Source: Lunularia cruciata (Eukaryota > Streptophyta > Marchantiopsida > Lunulariales > Lunulariaceae). Taken from it: 64,000 nt of DNA. The notes below the pieces were generated by a model that was given only the letters and a program-made list of their open reading frames with translations, searched no databases and had not been told where the DNA came from. Of this stretch, positions 1 to 11,988 are shown in pieces (positions within the stretch are counted from its first letter, which is position 1; every line of letters begins with the position of its first letter). Position numbers and translations under genes: made by a program. The stretch lies in contig OX419761.1 of NCBI GenBank assembly GCA_948567375.1, positions 15,538,243-15,602,242 of the forward strand, written 5' to 3'.

Positions 1-2169
1 CACTGAGACTCGAACTTGAAAAGATGGAGATTTTACATCCCTCACATTGGTTCTCTATTTATAAAAATGGTCTTTCTATGCTCCGCGCAGATAGTTCTTT
101 TGCCCTCTGGAAAACAGCTCCTATATTGAAAACCCGAGATCTCTAGACAAGACATTTCGGATATTCAAGAACTTATTGGTCTGAATGTTTCTGTGAAGAG
201 GACGGAGTGGTGAAAATCAATAATATGGCTAGAGTACATTTAAGATATTCAGAACGTCCCCTTCAGAGCGAAGAGAAGGGGCTGCAATAGAAGAGACTAC
301 TAGTACAGTAATTTGCATCTCTAAATTAAAGAAGAAAAAATACATGAGACTTGTCCAAGATTTTAACTTAATCATACGAATAAGCATGTATAGTCTTCTC
401 TCGTTAACTTATTCTCAGGGTGGATGAATAATCCTATAAAATTATAACTTTCATTATTTTATAATGGGATTATAGATTAGCAGGAACTCACCCTTGTGTT
501 GCCTTCTTTAAAGCTTACCGTCGCCTTTGAGATGAAAGAGAAAAGGTATTGAGAGATGAATACGCGAAGCTAGTTCATTCGTTTCCTTCATACCGGAAAA
601 ACCAAAGTTGACAAAGGACAAATAGTCCTTGTGCGAAATATATGACCATGAACGAATAGTAACTCTTGAGGAATGTATGACCACGGATGACCTCTTGAAC
701 ACCGATACAAGAGTATTTATATTCTATTGTGTATTTTTTCAGCGACAAAAATTTCCTTATCCTTTCATACAACCACTCTCTATCTCAAGTTGTCAAGACG
801 CGCCAACCGCTATCCGTCTATTGGATAAATATGTAATGTAATATTTTAACACGCACCAACCTCTATCCGTCTATAGGATAAATACATAATGTAATTTTTT
901 AAGACGCACCAATCTCTATCCGTCTATAAGATAAATATGTAATGGAATATTGGTTTAAGTTACCAGTGAATTCTTGTAAGTAACCAATTCCCCTATACTC
1001 CTGGACTTTTCGGTGAAAGCCAAAGGAGGTATTCATAAGCTGAGGCCGTAAACCGGAGGACCGTATGTAGTGGGCGGAGGGCTAGTAACGAAGGTCTCAG
1101 GTTGTTGATTGGAAGGGGTATATTAGGAAGGATTCCATAGCTGAAGGTAGGTGTCAAGTAGGGAAATTTAAGCGTTATGGAACGATGGGCAAAGAGCGGG
1201 CAAGAGTCACTATTTATCTACCTACTTAAGAACTTATTCACCGGTACCATGAAATTGATGAACTTATACACCAGAACAGACAGAACAGAGAGAAAAATCC
1301 CTAGATACAGTCATTTTACCAAAGGATTTCTCTTGGCAAGGTGGAAAAGACCAAGATTAAGTCGACTTGACCACGTTGTAAGCTACACGTGGCATGCTAA
1401 ACCCGCCATGTAAGGCCATTAGTGCCGTCGCCCAGCTCGACTGGGGGTTCAGGAGACAAGATCACGCCAGACAGCGATGTTTGCTCATGATAAAAGTTTG
1501 TGCTGCTTGATCATGACAAAAGTTTGAGCTGTTTTTACATGCACGTTCGTAGGGAATTTGGAATTGTACTGAATGAGAGCGCGGACAATCTTACGATTCG
1601 GGATTCATCCAGAGAGTTCGAAGCATTTCAGGGAAGATATTTGAAGCTGAAGCAGCACAACCAACACAGTCGCACTGTCACTGGTTACAGCATGGGCACG
1701 AGATCTTCTGCTTCCCTCAGTTCTTTAGTATCTCAGGACTCAAGCGTCCATAGCGCTTGCTGTGATATATTATTTCCGATGCTTTGCTCGTCTTTCCTCG
1801 TTCTCCGAGCGATTTCATATTCCCGGTCCTCTGACTCATACATCTTCCACAACTTGCGATTTTCCAGACTTCTACTTGACTCTCGACTTCGTTTATCTTT
1901 CTAGTCAAGCTCGTTAAGTCACCGTTCTTCCTGTTGATTTTATTTCTCTACTTATGTGGGTTCTGTTTCAGCTTCTTCTTCTTCGATGCATGCGACTCGG
2001 ATATAGAGGTGTTGCTGTGATATATTATATCCAGTGGAGTGGACACCTAGAATAGCACGGACTGTGTGGCCAGCACCATAATTGCTCTAGGAGTCCTCAA
2101 CGATGCGGAAGTGACCTGTGAAGCACACTGCTGGATTGGGAAGCCCAGTCTTGAGGAAAGTTGACGCAG
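1..2169. other. Outer arm region without a recognised gene
   Basis: Short open frames occur on both strands (for example 1177-1413 and 1500-1904 plus), but none shows a domain I recognise. All are mirrored exactly in the right arm, so sharing between the arms is not evidence of coding. The stretch at about 130-620 differs more between arms than the rest. A 53-bp tandem array lies inside. Confidence 0.5.
798..956. repeat. 53-bp tandem repeat, three copies
   Basis: Units begin at 798, 851 and 904. Each carries a version of ACGCACCAACCTCTATCCGT followed by a GATAAATA run, with a few substitutions between copies. The mirror array is at about 59527-59685. Confidence 0.85.
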
Positions 2170-5100
2170 ATCAAATCCCCCGACCTCTCTGTCTCAGTGA
2201 AACTGCTTAAGTAAAGAGTAGGCACTTCCCAGTCTAACAATCTGTCACTATTGAACATATTATCTGTAACCAGAGTGCCAGAGATATCCATCAAAGTGGA
2301 GAGGCCGCAGAGAGTGTGTCATCGGACGGCCCTTGTAGCCAGTCTTGCACCTAGAGGTTGTGTATCAGGTGTGAAATGGATTGACGCGTTCGCTAGATGG
2401 AGTACTTTCCGCTGATTCAGAGAACTTAAAATAAAAAAATGAGAGACTGAATACAGACCATGTCAGCTATCCATGTTTTCTCAGAGAAAGCCACGACGTC
2501 CAGGATTTAGAACACTTGCAACCCGATTGCCAGTTTACTGAGCAATGCAATACGTGAATTCACGTCTTTGCAAATAAAATGGCTCAGGGGCCAGATAGGA
2601 CTCGTCAACCAGGACCCTCCGCCGATTGTCACTTGAACGAGAGAATGCCTACTGTACGGTAAGGAAAATGCCACCGCTTTTGCAGCCCGAGACTATAGCA
2701 CTCGGTGGGAGCATCCTTGATTGAAAGGAAGAACAATTTTAAACGAGTCAGAGATCAACCTTGAAGTACAGGAGGAACGATCTGCTCCCCAGCGGAGCAG
2801 TTTAGCCTGCACTTCGGTGTGTGTCTCATCTGAACAAACCTGAATTGTATTACGGTGTAATGGGAAATTTTTATCGATTCTGGCTGGTTCCCGTTCGTTG
2901 CTTTACAATTGGCCAGCTTTCAGCAAGTGGCTATTAACAAAGCTATAATAAAACCCCAGAGATCCTGTTGTTGGATAAAGACACCAGAGCTTTGAATGCT
3001 GAGTCTGGGAGTCGATACAGGAAGCACTGGACGGAATAAGCTCCGATCGCACAATTGTGGTTGTAACTCAGGCTCAGTACCAATCGTCATGCCGATGTGA
3101 TTGCTGGGATGAAAGATGAACATATCATCGAGCAGGGCACCCATAGAGAACTCCTAAATATGATTTGCGTACACGCAAATCTGATTCTGATGCACCAGCA
3201 TCGCCACACCCAACTGCCTGTAGGGAGGTCCTCTGATACCTAGCTAGCTGTTGCTTTAGAAACTTTTTTGTATGTATCTCCTGCCCAACCTTACTTATCA
3301 TGCATCTCCACTTCTCAGCTACAAAATTACAATTTTTTGGGAAGGAAATACTCAGTGGTACACTTGAAGCAAGAGGACCTCTCTGCAAGAAGCCAATGGT
3401 TCGGACTCTCTGTCTGTTTCACTCTGTCAGGAGAACTTGTAAATTTCATTTGTTGAGTTATGAATCTGGAACTCGTTCGTTAGTATGGTTCTATACCCAC
3501 GTAAAACTGGGCTTAGTGAACGAGGTATTAGAAGATAGAATTTCATATATTTGTGCGAAGTCCAAGTCTCCGAGTTCTCGTAGTTGTTGGTCTGGGTTGG
3601 CAACTTCTCCGCTGTGGTTGTTGTTCTAATATAGAATAATTTATTCAACTCAGTTCTAGTAATGTATTCTAGTCTTAAAGAATTACTGACATTCCTTCTA
3701 GATCTTATTTAATGTAAAACATGGTGCTTGCTTTAGGTTATAGATAAGATCCCCATCTCTAACAGCTGAAATTTGCACAAGTTCTAAAAAAGAGCAGAAA
3801 CAGAAAAATTTACAAGAAATCGTGCACGAAAAGCAATTTGAACTTACTCTGTGACATGTTTCTAGAAGAGAGAAGTACCTTAGGAATCACCTAGATGCAG
3901 AAGAGCTTCTCTAACAGCTGAAATTTGCGCGTTATAAGAAAGAAGAGAAACATAAAATCTATAAGAAATGGTGAACGGGAACCAATTTGAACTTACGCTG
4001 TGACATGTTTCTAGACGAAAGAACTCCCGCTAGGAATCACCTAAATCCAGAATATCAACGGTTTATCCAACTGAATATCATGCACATAAAAATATCATAA
4101 TGACTCATAAAATATCTATGACAAACTCGAGCATCTATGTGCTTACCTGATTATCTGTGAAAGCTGACTGCATCATTTCCTGCATCTATATATCATGTCT
4201 CGATCTCATTGCACAGCATCCATCCGTCACAGCAAGGAAGACAAGAAAAAAATTTCCTCATCTGTGTCACCAATACTTATGACTTAATGATCACTTCAGA
4301 TTCGTCTGAGATATCAACATCACCTGCAGCGAATGTCCATTTTGTGGATCTAACCCTTGACAAGTCTGTTTTAACATTAAGATCATGAACAGCTCGATGG
4401 ATTGAATGATAACTCAAGTTCTGATACTCTAATCAGGATAATCTGAGCAATGCCTCCATCAAAAGGGATTATAACAATTTTGGCACTGATTAGCGCAAAC
4501 CTACATACCTATCCCAAAATCATTTTCGATGGAATGCTGTTCTGCTTGATCCAACCTGGGGTAGTTCCCTTTCGGAACACGGGCATATGCTCGGAAAGAA
4601 GACGCATGGAGACCTTGGAGCACGTTGAGGCGGACGTGAGAGGAAGATCTGGAAGGCCTCCGATCCACCCATGTTGAATTATTTCACATCCAACTGGATC
4701 ATTTCACGTTAAGTGCATGCAAGTCATTCAAAGTATGGCCAACAATGACAATTATTACTCCAAAAAGCTCAATTTTTTCACAACATTGCACCTGGCCGAC
4801 CGTCTGGTTGTAACCTTTGACCCTCCCTGCTTGAGCTGGTCCCCCAAAGCTACGGGGCTGAGATCCCTCATTACGATGTTGTGCTCTGAAGAAACTATCC
4901 TAAATGTTTAGGACATGCGGAGGTTAAGTACTCTACTCATGCATACCTGTAAGAGGTTGGAGAGCTTTTACGAGCATTTCAGTCATCTGAGTACCTCTGG
5001 GATCTGTCGTTTAGTTTCCCATCAAGCTGTGCGACAATAGTTGATGTTCACAAGTTGGGCAATTGCAGTCTTTTACGATGTCAACATTGTGTATCACAGT

Positions 5101-6400
5101 GGTTACCTCAAATTTAGATTGCCGGAGAGTTAAAAGTCAGTTTCAACCATCAAGTGTACTGGAGTTATGGGAGAAAATCCATCTATATAAGTCGCGAACA
5201 TCACCCAAGCTCTAGCTCGAAAGACAACTTGCATCACCGCAAAACGGGGTCTATAAATTTACAGAGAAAATCACCGCGAACTAATATGCAACACAAATCC
5301 TCGTCACTACTATTACTCGTAAGATGTGAGTGCACATTTGTTATACGTTTACAATAGTCTAGAGCAGCAGCATCCCTTCAAGAACTCAGGATATTAGAGT
5401 TCAACTGTCATGACACCTGCGTCTCTTGGGTATCTTACGTCAAATAAGCTTACTAAACTATGGGTACGCATTCTGGCGGCAGAGATTCCAGGAATGATTT
5501 CCCTAACTTGCCTTGTATTCAGAAGTTGTCATTATCTGGTGCGTTAAATTGTACGTGAGAGATCCATATGCCCAGCATTAGCGTCAGAACGAGAGAAGGG
5601 TCTCAAGAGATTGTCAGAAGTCTAGCGACAGTGCTCCAAATGAAGTGAGCTGCCACACATGGAATACTCACAAAGGATGTTCCACGGTGATTGTGTTCGA
5701 GACATGAAGAATTTCTCGAAAGCTATTTTAACAGGTAATTATCTTCGACTGCAATCTCCAAAGAGATTCGAGTACGCGTAAAGACGTCTGCCCAGTTACA
5801 TGAACATACTTCAAGGACATCAGCTGTTCCATAGACTCTGGAAAATATGTAGATTGTCGTCGATACTGACGGTCGTGAATTTCCAGATACTGCCGTGGTC
5901 CGAGCTTCCTTCGTGCTAGTTGAGCAGATTTAGATGAGACAAAATGATCACGCAGATAATCATGCTCCATGAACAGATCCTCTCCTATGAACAGATTATC
6001 CAAGCTGGTTGAGCGTAGCAAGTCAGGTAAATGGATGAAATAATCACACCGTAGTAGCCTCAGCACATTTAGCGCTGAAAACTGTGCCAATTTAAGAGCC
6101 CCGAAAAGCTCCTCCGAGTACTCACCTGCCACTGTTAGACTTTCAAGAGATCTCATTTGTCCGACCCGCGACTTGAATTGCCAAATATGAATCCACATAC
6201 AAATATTTTAGATCATGGAGCTGCCTTCAGAGAGTCAGGTATGATCTTCACACCTACACACCCTTCAATATGTAAGTCGTTAAGATGTGCGAGTTGCCCT
6301 AAAGAGTCAGGTATATTCTCGAGCAATATATATCTCTTATGACTAATGCCTCTAGAGCCGTGATGTTTCCAATAGATCCGGGTATGTTCTTAAGAGCGCT
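2170..6400 (-). repeat. Paralogous unit A (3' end and downstream region of an LRR gene)
   Basis: This segment aligns collinearly, with clear divergence, to 20225-24545 (unit B). Shared landmarks are the stretch around TGTCTCAGTG-AACTGCT at 2190 and 20243, the frame with FRNTGICSE/FRNPIICSE and METLEHVEAD/IETLEHVEAD at 4450 and 22637, and the LRR C-terminus at 5728 and 23860. It is an older segmental duplication. Unit A lost the rest of its LRR gene where retroelement sequence begins near 6400. Confidence 0.8.
5728..6400 (-). pseudogene. Truncated C-terminal copy of the LRR/NLR gene
   Basis: The frame 5728-6198 (156 codons) matches the last ~155 residues of the large LRR protein at 23860-27981. 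Shared motifs include VTVAGEYSE, ALKLAQFSALNVLRLLRCDY, LDNLFIGEDLF, LGPRQYLEIHD, MSLKYVHVTGQTSLRVLES and the terminal SKIITC. Homology continues out of frame to about 6400, covering one or two more LRRs, and then stops abruptly at retroelement sequence. Several small indels are visible, such as loss of HE in the acidic loop and an extra WRLQ near the end. It has no NB-ARC and no N-terminal LRRs, so it cannot encode a receptor. It exists only on the left arm, since the right arm has a deletion here. Confidence 0.85.
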
Positions 6401-6404
6401 TTGT

Positions 6405-7750
6405 CAGTTACCTTTTGGTGAATTTGCTCTTTTAATACTCTCTTGAAATTGTCATGGGCTTTGGTTTGACTCAGATCTGTTATTGTAACTTGTAGATCCA
6501 ACAATACATCCACTCATTCTTGTATATTATTTTTCTATTTCAATTCTTAGAGTTGGTTTGGGCTATTTGCTCGGAATACACATATTGAAAATTCTTGAGC
6601 AACACTTCTTGTATAACTGTCCAAGTGAATTCTCTTCTTTCTACTAATAATGATAGTTCCCAAATGTCATATTATGTGAGTACCTTATCAATCAAGTACC
6701 CACATGCAAACACACACCGGCAGAATGATCAATGATATCCATTGTGAAAAATCAAAAGTATCAATTCATTTTTTAAATCCAATCATCCACTAAACACTCA
6801 ACCTTGTAAGGCTTGATTTTGCATATCTTCTTCATTTGTAGTAACAATGTTGCCTTGTTGTTGATTGGAATTGATGTCAACGGCATGCATAACTCTCCAA
6901 GTACTTTGATTGCTAGTGATGGTTGTTGAGACTGCTCCCCTTCTTGCAATACTTGATCCTTCTTGACATCATATACTTGATTTTGTAATTTCTATTTTGT
7001 CATCTTGATTTCTCAAAACTCGTTCAACATACCTTGCATTCCTTGCATCAACTCCTCAAAACTCGTTCAACATACCTTGCATTCCTTGCATCAACTCCTC
7101 AAAACTCATTCAACATACCTTGCATCAACTCATGTAATTGTGTATCCATGACACAATTGATCTTCACTTGTTACTTCCTACTTCAAAAGAGGGTTAGAAT
7201 GATCACTTGTGAGGGTGTACAAACTATGGGGATTACTATAGGGACCTTAGAGGCTATCGCTCAATGATAATATTATTCACCAAAATTGCGAACTCTAAAA
7301 TCCCCAAACATCACTTTTGGTCTAACTACGTAACAGATTTCTACTTGCATGTTGAAAAGGGGAGGATTCGATATATTCAGATCCATTATATCATAATAGA
7401 ATATAGAAAGCAAATCCTACTTTCTGTTGTATACCACCACATATAGAATCACAGGATTTGGTGAATTCATCATTCTGTCCATAAATTCTGCTCCAAAGTG
7501 ATAAACTAGCGATAGTCTCGTTTGCTCACTTTGGATGTACATAATCTTGATGTGTAATGGATTCAAGAATATGAACGTAGGTGTAAGAAATTTTCTCTTG
7601 GTGCATCCATCCCATCTGCTCTCTAAAGCATTTCTCAAGTCTAGCAATTGTACTATGTTCTCCACCTCAAATTATTCAATTTCAATAGCTCGTGTTCTTC
7701 CATGAGGAGTGATACACTCTCTTGTATTAAAATACTCACTTTGATACCAT
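6405..7750 (-). mobile_element. Internal (gag-side) fragment of an LTR retrotransposon
   Basis: Reading leftward from the LTR at 7751-8471, the LTR terminus is followed by one base and then TGGTATCAAAG (7739-7749, minus strand). This resembles the initiator-methionine tRNA primer-binding site of many plant LTR elements. A frame follows at 7417-7665 (82 codons, starting MENIVQLLDLRNALESRW), then only broken coding-like sequence to about 6405, where LRR pseudogene sequence begins. No protease, integrase or reverse transcriptase is present. The superfamily is not determined. The part below 7189 is missing from the right arm. Confidence 0.65.
7012..7134. repeat. 43-bp tandem repeat, nearly three copies
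   Basis: Units start at 7012, 7055 and 7098 and contain CTCAAAACTCGTTCAACATA. The third is shortened. The array lies inside the retroelement fragment and within the left-only segment. A period of 43 is not a multiple of three, so it does not preserve a frame. Confidence 0.85.
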
Positions 7751-8471
7751 TGTCATACTTCAAGGACAAGAGAACTCTTTAAGAGAAATACGGAAAAGAA
7801 AAGAAAATATAAATTTTACACTCATTCTCCGATTCTCCAAAGGAGCACCTTTTCTTTATTATATATCCAAGGAGGATCTCCTCCAAGGAAGCTTCACCAT
7901 AAGAATAGGTACATGGATATGTGATCTATCAGCAAGCTCCACCCTTAGATTACTTGCTTGGATGAGTGACATGTTGGTCTTGGTCCCATCCTGTTGGTCA
8001 AATAGGCTTCGACCAAAGAGAATCTTCCTATAAGAATCTCAAAATCACATGGGTGAGGTACCATTGGAAAGCTTTCAGCAAGAAAAACCAATGGGGAGGG
8101 AAGGCAAGCCTTTCATCTATTAGGGATAAATCTACATATTTTTTAGGCTTAAGTCTTCAGTTTAGGCTTCCAAAATTACCTCTAAAGTTTTCAAGCCTAT
8201 TTTGGCTTCTACCCTATTAATAAAAGTGCTCTTGTGATGATACCTCTATTTGATCTACGTTCTCCATCATGTGAAACATCCTTCCATATATCACCACCCC
8301 AAGTTTCACCTCTAGATCTTATGCTTAGCTATTGATTCTAAAGTTTCCAAATATGTTTTAGTTTCTGGTTTATTAGTAGAAATACTCTTTTGGTGATATA
8401 CATGATGGATTTCCAAATATTACCAAACCAAATTTTATCTCGAGATTATCTATCTAGCTATTGGTATTACA
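7751..8471 (-). mobile_element. LTR copy X (minus orientation)
   Basis: On the minus strand this 721-bp sequence begins TGTAATACCAATAGCTAG and ends CCTTGAAGTATGACA, the TG...CA form of an LTR. It is followed directly by a primer-binding-site-like sequence. It is homologous to, but clearly diverged from, the sequence at 11067-11801 in opposite orientation. Shared blocks include ACCTCACCCATG, GCTCCACCCTTAGA-TA and GGAGCAC near the transcription-start side. The mirror copy is at 53842-54563. Confidence 0.8.
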
Positions 8472-8479
8472 ACCACCAC

Positions 8480-9339
8480 CTCTACCATCTCATCCTCAAT
8501 GACCTAGAGCTCCTCTACCACATACCATAGCAGCCTTACCATTATGTAACTCCAAGTGAAGGTCCACGTATTGATCACTAGTGTGACCAAATTTGTGGTA
8601 ATGGTAACATTGTCTATATGCTAGTTGTGATGCACCAGAAGTATCATATCTACTACCTTGAGTGCACTCTCTCTTGTGGTAAGATCAACTCTAAGTCCAA
8701 CAAGCAACACCACTACTCGTCAATTACTACTAACTTGAAAATGAAGGTAAAGGTCTAGCTACATGAGGCCCTCTAGTCGCTCCATAAAATTTGGGATATC
8801 CACTTTATCCTCAAAAGCCAACATAGTGTGATGCACTATGTTACATTCTACAAGTTTTGCCTCAAGCATTGGAAGAACTCCACCATGAGGTTAAACCGAT
8901 ATTTTTACCTCCTCCTATAATGATACCCCCCCCCCTCATAGTAGCACCATCTCCAACTAGTGCACCTCCACTAGATCCATTAATGCTACTAGAGTTAGAA
9001 CTCATGGGTACTATTGATCTACCCCTAACAACCAAGATTGAAGTGATAGAGATGTAGTTTGGAGACTAGAACTATCTCCATAGCTTGATCTCTTCCAAGT
9101 GAGCTCTTGAACTCATGATAGTCGTTCATCAGCAAATCCTCCAAGTGTTGAAATAACCCTTTCCATGCTATGAAAGATATGCACAATGTTGGGTTCCATA
9201 TCTGATGTAGATCATACCAACTATCAAACTCTTGGATGAAGTCATCCAACTCAATGGTACCTATTGTACAAAAGTAGTGTTTGGGGCCTTTGGAGGCCCC
9301 ATAAAACTTTTCCATGTCCCATAACAAGAATACTAGCAC
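8480..9339 (-). pseudogene. Broken Gag of a Ty3-type element with mutated zinc knuckle
   Basis: The frame 9025-9339 (104 codons) contains GTIELDDFIQEFDSWYDL, then FIAWKGLFQHLEDL and DYHEFKSSL. This pattern is typical of plant Ty3-type capsid regions. About 400 bases further on, at 8568-8609, the minus strand reads Cys-Tyr-His-Tyr-His-Lys-Phe-Gly-His-Thr-Ser-Asp-Gln-Tyr. That is the exact spacing of a CCHC zinc knuckle with its second and third cysteines changed to tyrosine (TAC). Frame breaks lie between the two parts. A poly-C run at about 8927-8936 has ten bases here and nine in the right arm. The element is dead by sequence. Confidence 0.75.
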
Positions 9340-10823
9340 ACCAAGTGCACTCTCAATTGAATCAACTCCTATATTAAATTTTAACTTTGAGTCAATCTAC
9401 TCCCTCAATGGAACCTAAGATATAAGTTGATATAAAATGACACTATGTAAACCAAAGAATATAACACTACAATAAATATTGCTATCTCCTCTTGAATCTC
9501 CAAAGAATTCTATCATGAAAATGTAACTCATATTGCAATTGTAACCACCACAATTAGCCTACCAAGGACCACCACCAAGTCTTAACATCAACTAAACACC
9601 ACCCACTAATTTTACTCTAACTATGATAACTACATTAGGAGAAAGAGTGAACTATAACTTGTCATCACAATATGCACTCTCATAGTCTACAAATCATCAC
9701 TTTTTGCTTCACTAAAGAGAAACATAAATAATCTGATTGGTCATCACTCTTGTCTCACTACCAAAAGCACACTAGAACATCAATGCTCTAAAGTTAGTGC
9801 ACCTCACACAAACATGGTGCAAAAATAAGAAGTAAAGAATAGAGGGATCCAATCACAAGAAGTTTAAATGAAACTCTCCATTTCATAAATCAACATCGGA
9901 TTGACTCTGCCACCATTTGATATATGATATAATAAGAGTGTCTACTTACTTGTTAAGCTACCAAGATCACCAAGAATGGAATCAAATTGCCTCTCCTAGC
10001 CAAAGCTACATGTGTAGAGGTATTAATGGAATAGTCAATAAGATAACAAGTGAAGGTGTACAAGTTAGCTACTGCACTATTCTAGGAACCAAAGATCTAG
10101 AGTTCAAACTCTATTGCACACAATCTATAAGGGTGAGAAAATTTTCCAAACAATGACCAAGATAAATTATTGAAACAAGCTAGCCACAAGCTTGCATGTT
10201 TGCTCTTCTAAGCCTTTGTAGTCTCTAAGTGCCAAACTTTAGCCAAATGAGGTTTTTATTCTTGCCAATTCAAATTGTTTCTAGATCTGGCCATAGTTCA
10301 CACAACTCAAGCCAAATCTAGTGCAATTCAAGTGACCTTCAAATCAGAGCAACCTCCACCAAAATTTGCATAATTTCTCTACCAAATTTGATGTAACTCT
10401 TCTATAGTTGACTAACCACCAAATCTTCTACTAAATTTCTACTCGAGCAAAATTAGAATGATAAAGATCTCCAAATCCCTAATTTGAGGGAGTGGGTTCC
10501 CAAATCCACCTTCAATTTTGAACTTCAAGCTCAATTTGCACTAGATTGACCTTATTTCACCTCTTGGGCTCAAATTGAACCCTCAATGTCTTAAATTGAC
10601 TCCATTCTAAAAAAAATTGGCTAATGTTTCTGCACATTATATGCACCATTGCTAGATTTGAATCAAATTACATATAGTTCTCCACATGATCACTCTCAAG
10701 GAAACATGAACCATGATTGAAGTACCAATGATTTGCAAAGCTTAGAAATACCACCAACACCCTCAGTTCTTGTATCCAATTTCTACTTGATTTTCACTTT
10801 TCTTATGTAATCAAATTTTCTTC

Positions 10824-11064
10824 AACAAGAATGACACTCAAATCAAATAAATATTCAATCATTCACTCAATAATCTATCGTCAATTGGACATTGGTTATA
10901 GTCACACCAACTCTAGCTGAGAGACTCTAAGTGATGCTCACTAGCCTCTAAACATCATAACCAAGAACTCAAAGGTTCAGCATCAAAGAAGTGAACTCTC
11001 TGAAGTTATAGTTTGAAAGTATATCATTTTGCTACACCTAGGTTTCTAGTCCTAAACGTGCCAT
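10824..11064 (-). mobile_element. Degraded Ty3-type LTR fragment
   Basis: The minus strand reads TGGCACGTTTAGGACTAG at its start, comparable to TGTGGCACTTTAGAGTCTAT at 29742. Further along it has AGAGAGTTCACTTCTTTGATG, also in the LTR at 30088-30108. A shared GTGTG-TATAATCAGTGCC-like part and a TGATTTGAGT stretch follow. It starts within three bases of LTR Y. Confidence 0.7.
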
Positions 11065-11066
11065 TG

Positions 11067-11801
11067 TGTAATACCAATAACTAGATATATTATTTGGAGG
11101 TGAAAATTGGCTTGGCAACATCTAGAAGAATGTTTGATATCATATGCTAGGTAGATTAGATAGAAGTGTCATCAAAAGAGTAATTCTGCTAAGAGAGCAA
11201 AGCCAAAAATAACCAAAAAACTTTAGAGTCAATTTTGGAGGCCTAAACAAATGAATTAGATGTCCAAAATGGAAATTCCTTGCCGTTGGTGGAAAAAAAT
11301 AGGATTTCTCTCCTTCCATTGTAAGGCCTCAAAAATGGAAATATTCCTTGCCGTTGGTGGAAAAAAATAGGATTTCTCTCTTCCCATTGTAAGGCCTAAA
11401 AAATGGAAATATTCCTTGCCTTTGGTGGAAAAAAATAGTCTTTCTTCCCTCCTATTGTTTTTCTCATCAAGAGCTTTCCAACAATACCTCACCCATGCAA
11501 TTTTGAGCTTCCTACAAGAATAGTCCCTAAATATTCCCTTTGGTCAAACCTATGTGACCACCTTGATAGGACCGGGACCAACATATCACCTATCCAAAGA
11601 ACTAGTCTAAGGATGGAGCTTGTTGATATATTACCAATCCATGTGTTTGATCCAAGGGTAGAGTTTCCTTTGAGGAAATCATCTTTACTATATACTAAAG
11701 AGAAAGTGCTCCTTTGGGGCACTTGAGGATTGAGTGTGAAGTTTGTGCTTTCTCTCTTGTATCTCTCTTGGAGAGTTCTCCTGTCCTTGAAGTATTATAC
11801 A
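11067..11801 (+). mobile_element. LTR copy Y (plus orientation)
   Basis: This 735-bp sequence begins TGTAATACCAATAACTAG and ends CCTTGAAGTATTATACA. It is homologous to LTR X but inverted, and an ATGGTACAATAG sequence follows that could be a decayed primer-binding site. It contains a 67-68-bp triplication that X lacks. The two LTRs face away from the Ty3 fragment, so they are not a simple LTR pair of one element. The mirror copy is at 50512-51247. Confidence 0.75.
11265..11460. repeat. 67-68-bp tandem repeat inside LTR Y
   Basis: Three units start at about 11265, 11332 and 11400, each with AAAATGGAAAT, CCTTGCC and TTGGTGGAAAAAAATAG. They account for the repeated KEYFHFLGLT/ARNISIFEAL-like peptide read on the minus strand, which is a by-product and not a gene. 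Confidence 0.85.
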
Positions 11802-11988
11802 CTAATGGTACAATAGACAGTGCAAATGGTGCAAGTGACAGTGAGTCTCACTATGTGATCAATAGCACTAACATGAGATCGGACCATCAACAAATAGTCC
11901 ATGAGTAACTACCAAAATACCTATGACTACCAGCACTAAAACTCTTGTGTTCAAGGAAACTAGCCTTGGCGCAACAAATGTCATGACA

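Larger units (their letters stand above)
8472..11064 (-). mobile_element. Ty3-type element fragment (LTR part plus gag)
   Basis: This 2.6-kb block sits between two LTRs of another family. On the minus strand it starts with a degraded LTR (10824-11064) related to the LTR at 29742. About 1.5 kb without a recognisable frame follows (10823-9340), then gag sequence (9339 to about 8480) that stops at LTR X. It lacks pol and a 3' LTR. The order LTR, leader, gag is as expected for the 5' third of an element. I infer it belongs to, or is close to, the family of the integrase-PHD fragment. Confidence 0.65.

Noticed and set aside
1500-1904. 134-codon plus-strand frame and its antisense 63-codon frame, kept identical on both arms
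   Set aside because: Identity between arms is the background here and is not evidence of selection. No domain is visible on either strand.
8857-9057. Proline-rich 66-codon plus-strand frame
   Set aside because: It lies antisense to the gag region and includes a poly-C run. It is not a gene.
11256-11492. 78-codon repetitive frame on the minus strand
   Set aside because: It is a reading of the 67-68-bp triplication inside LTR Y. It has no start context or domain.
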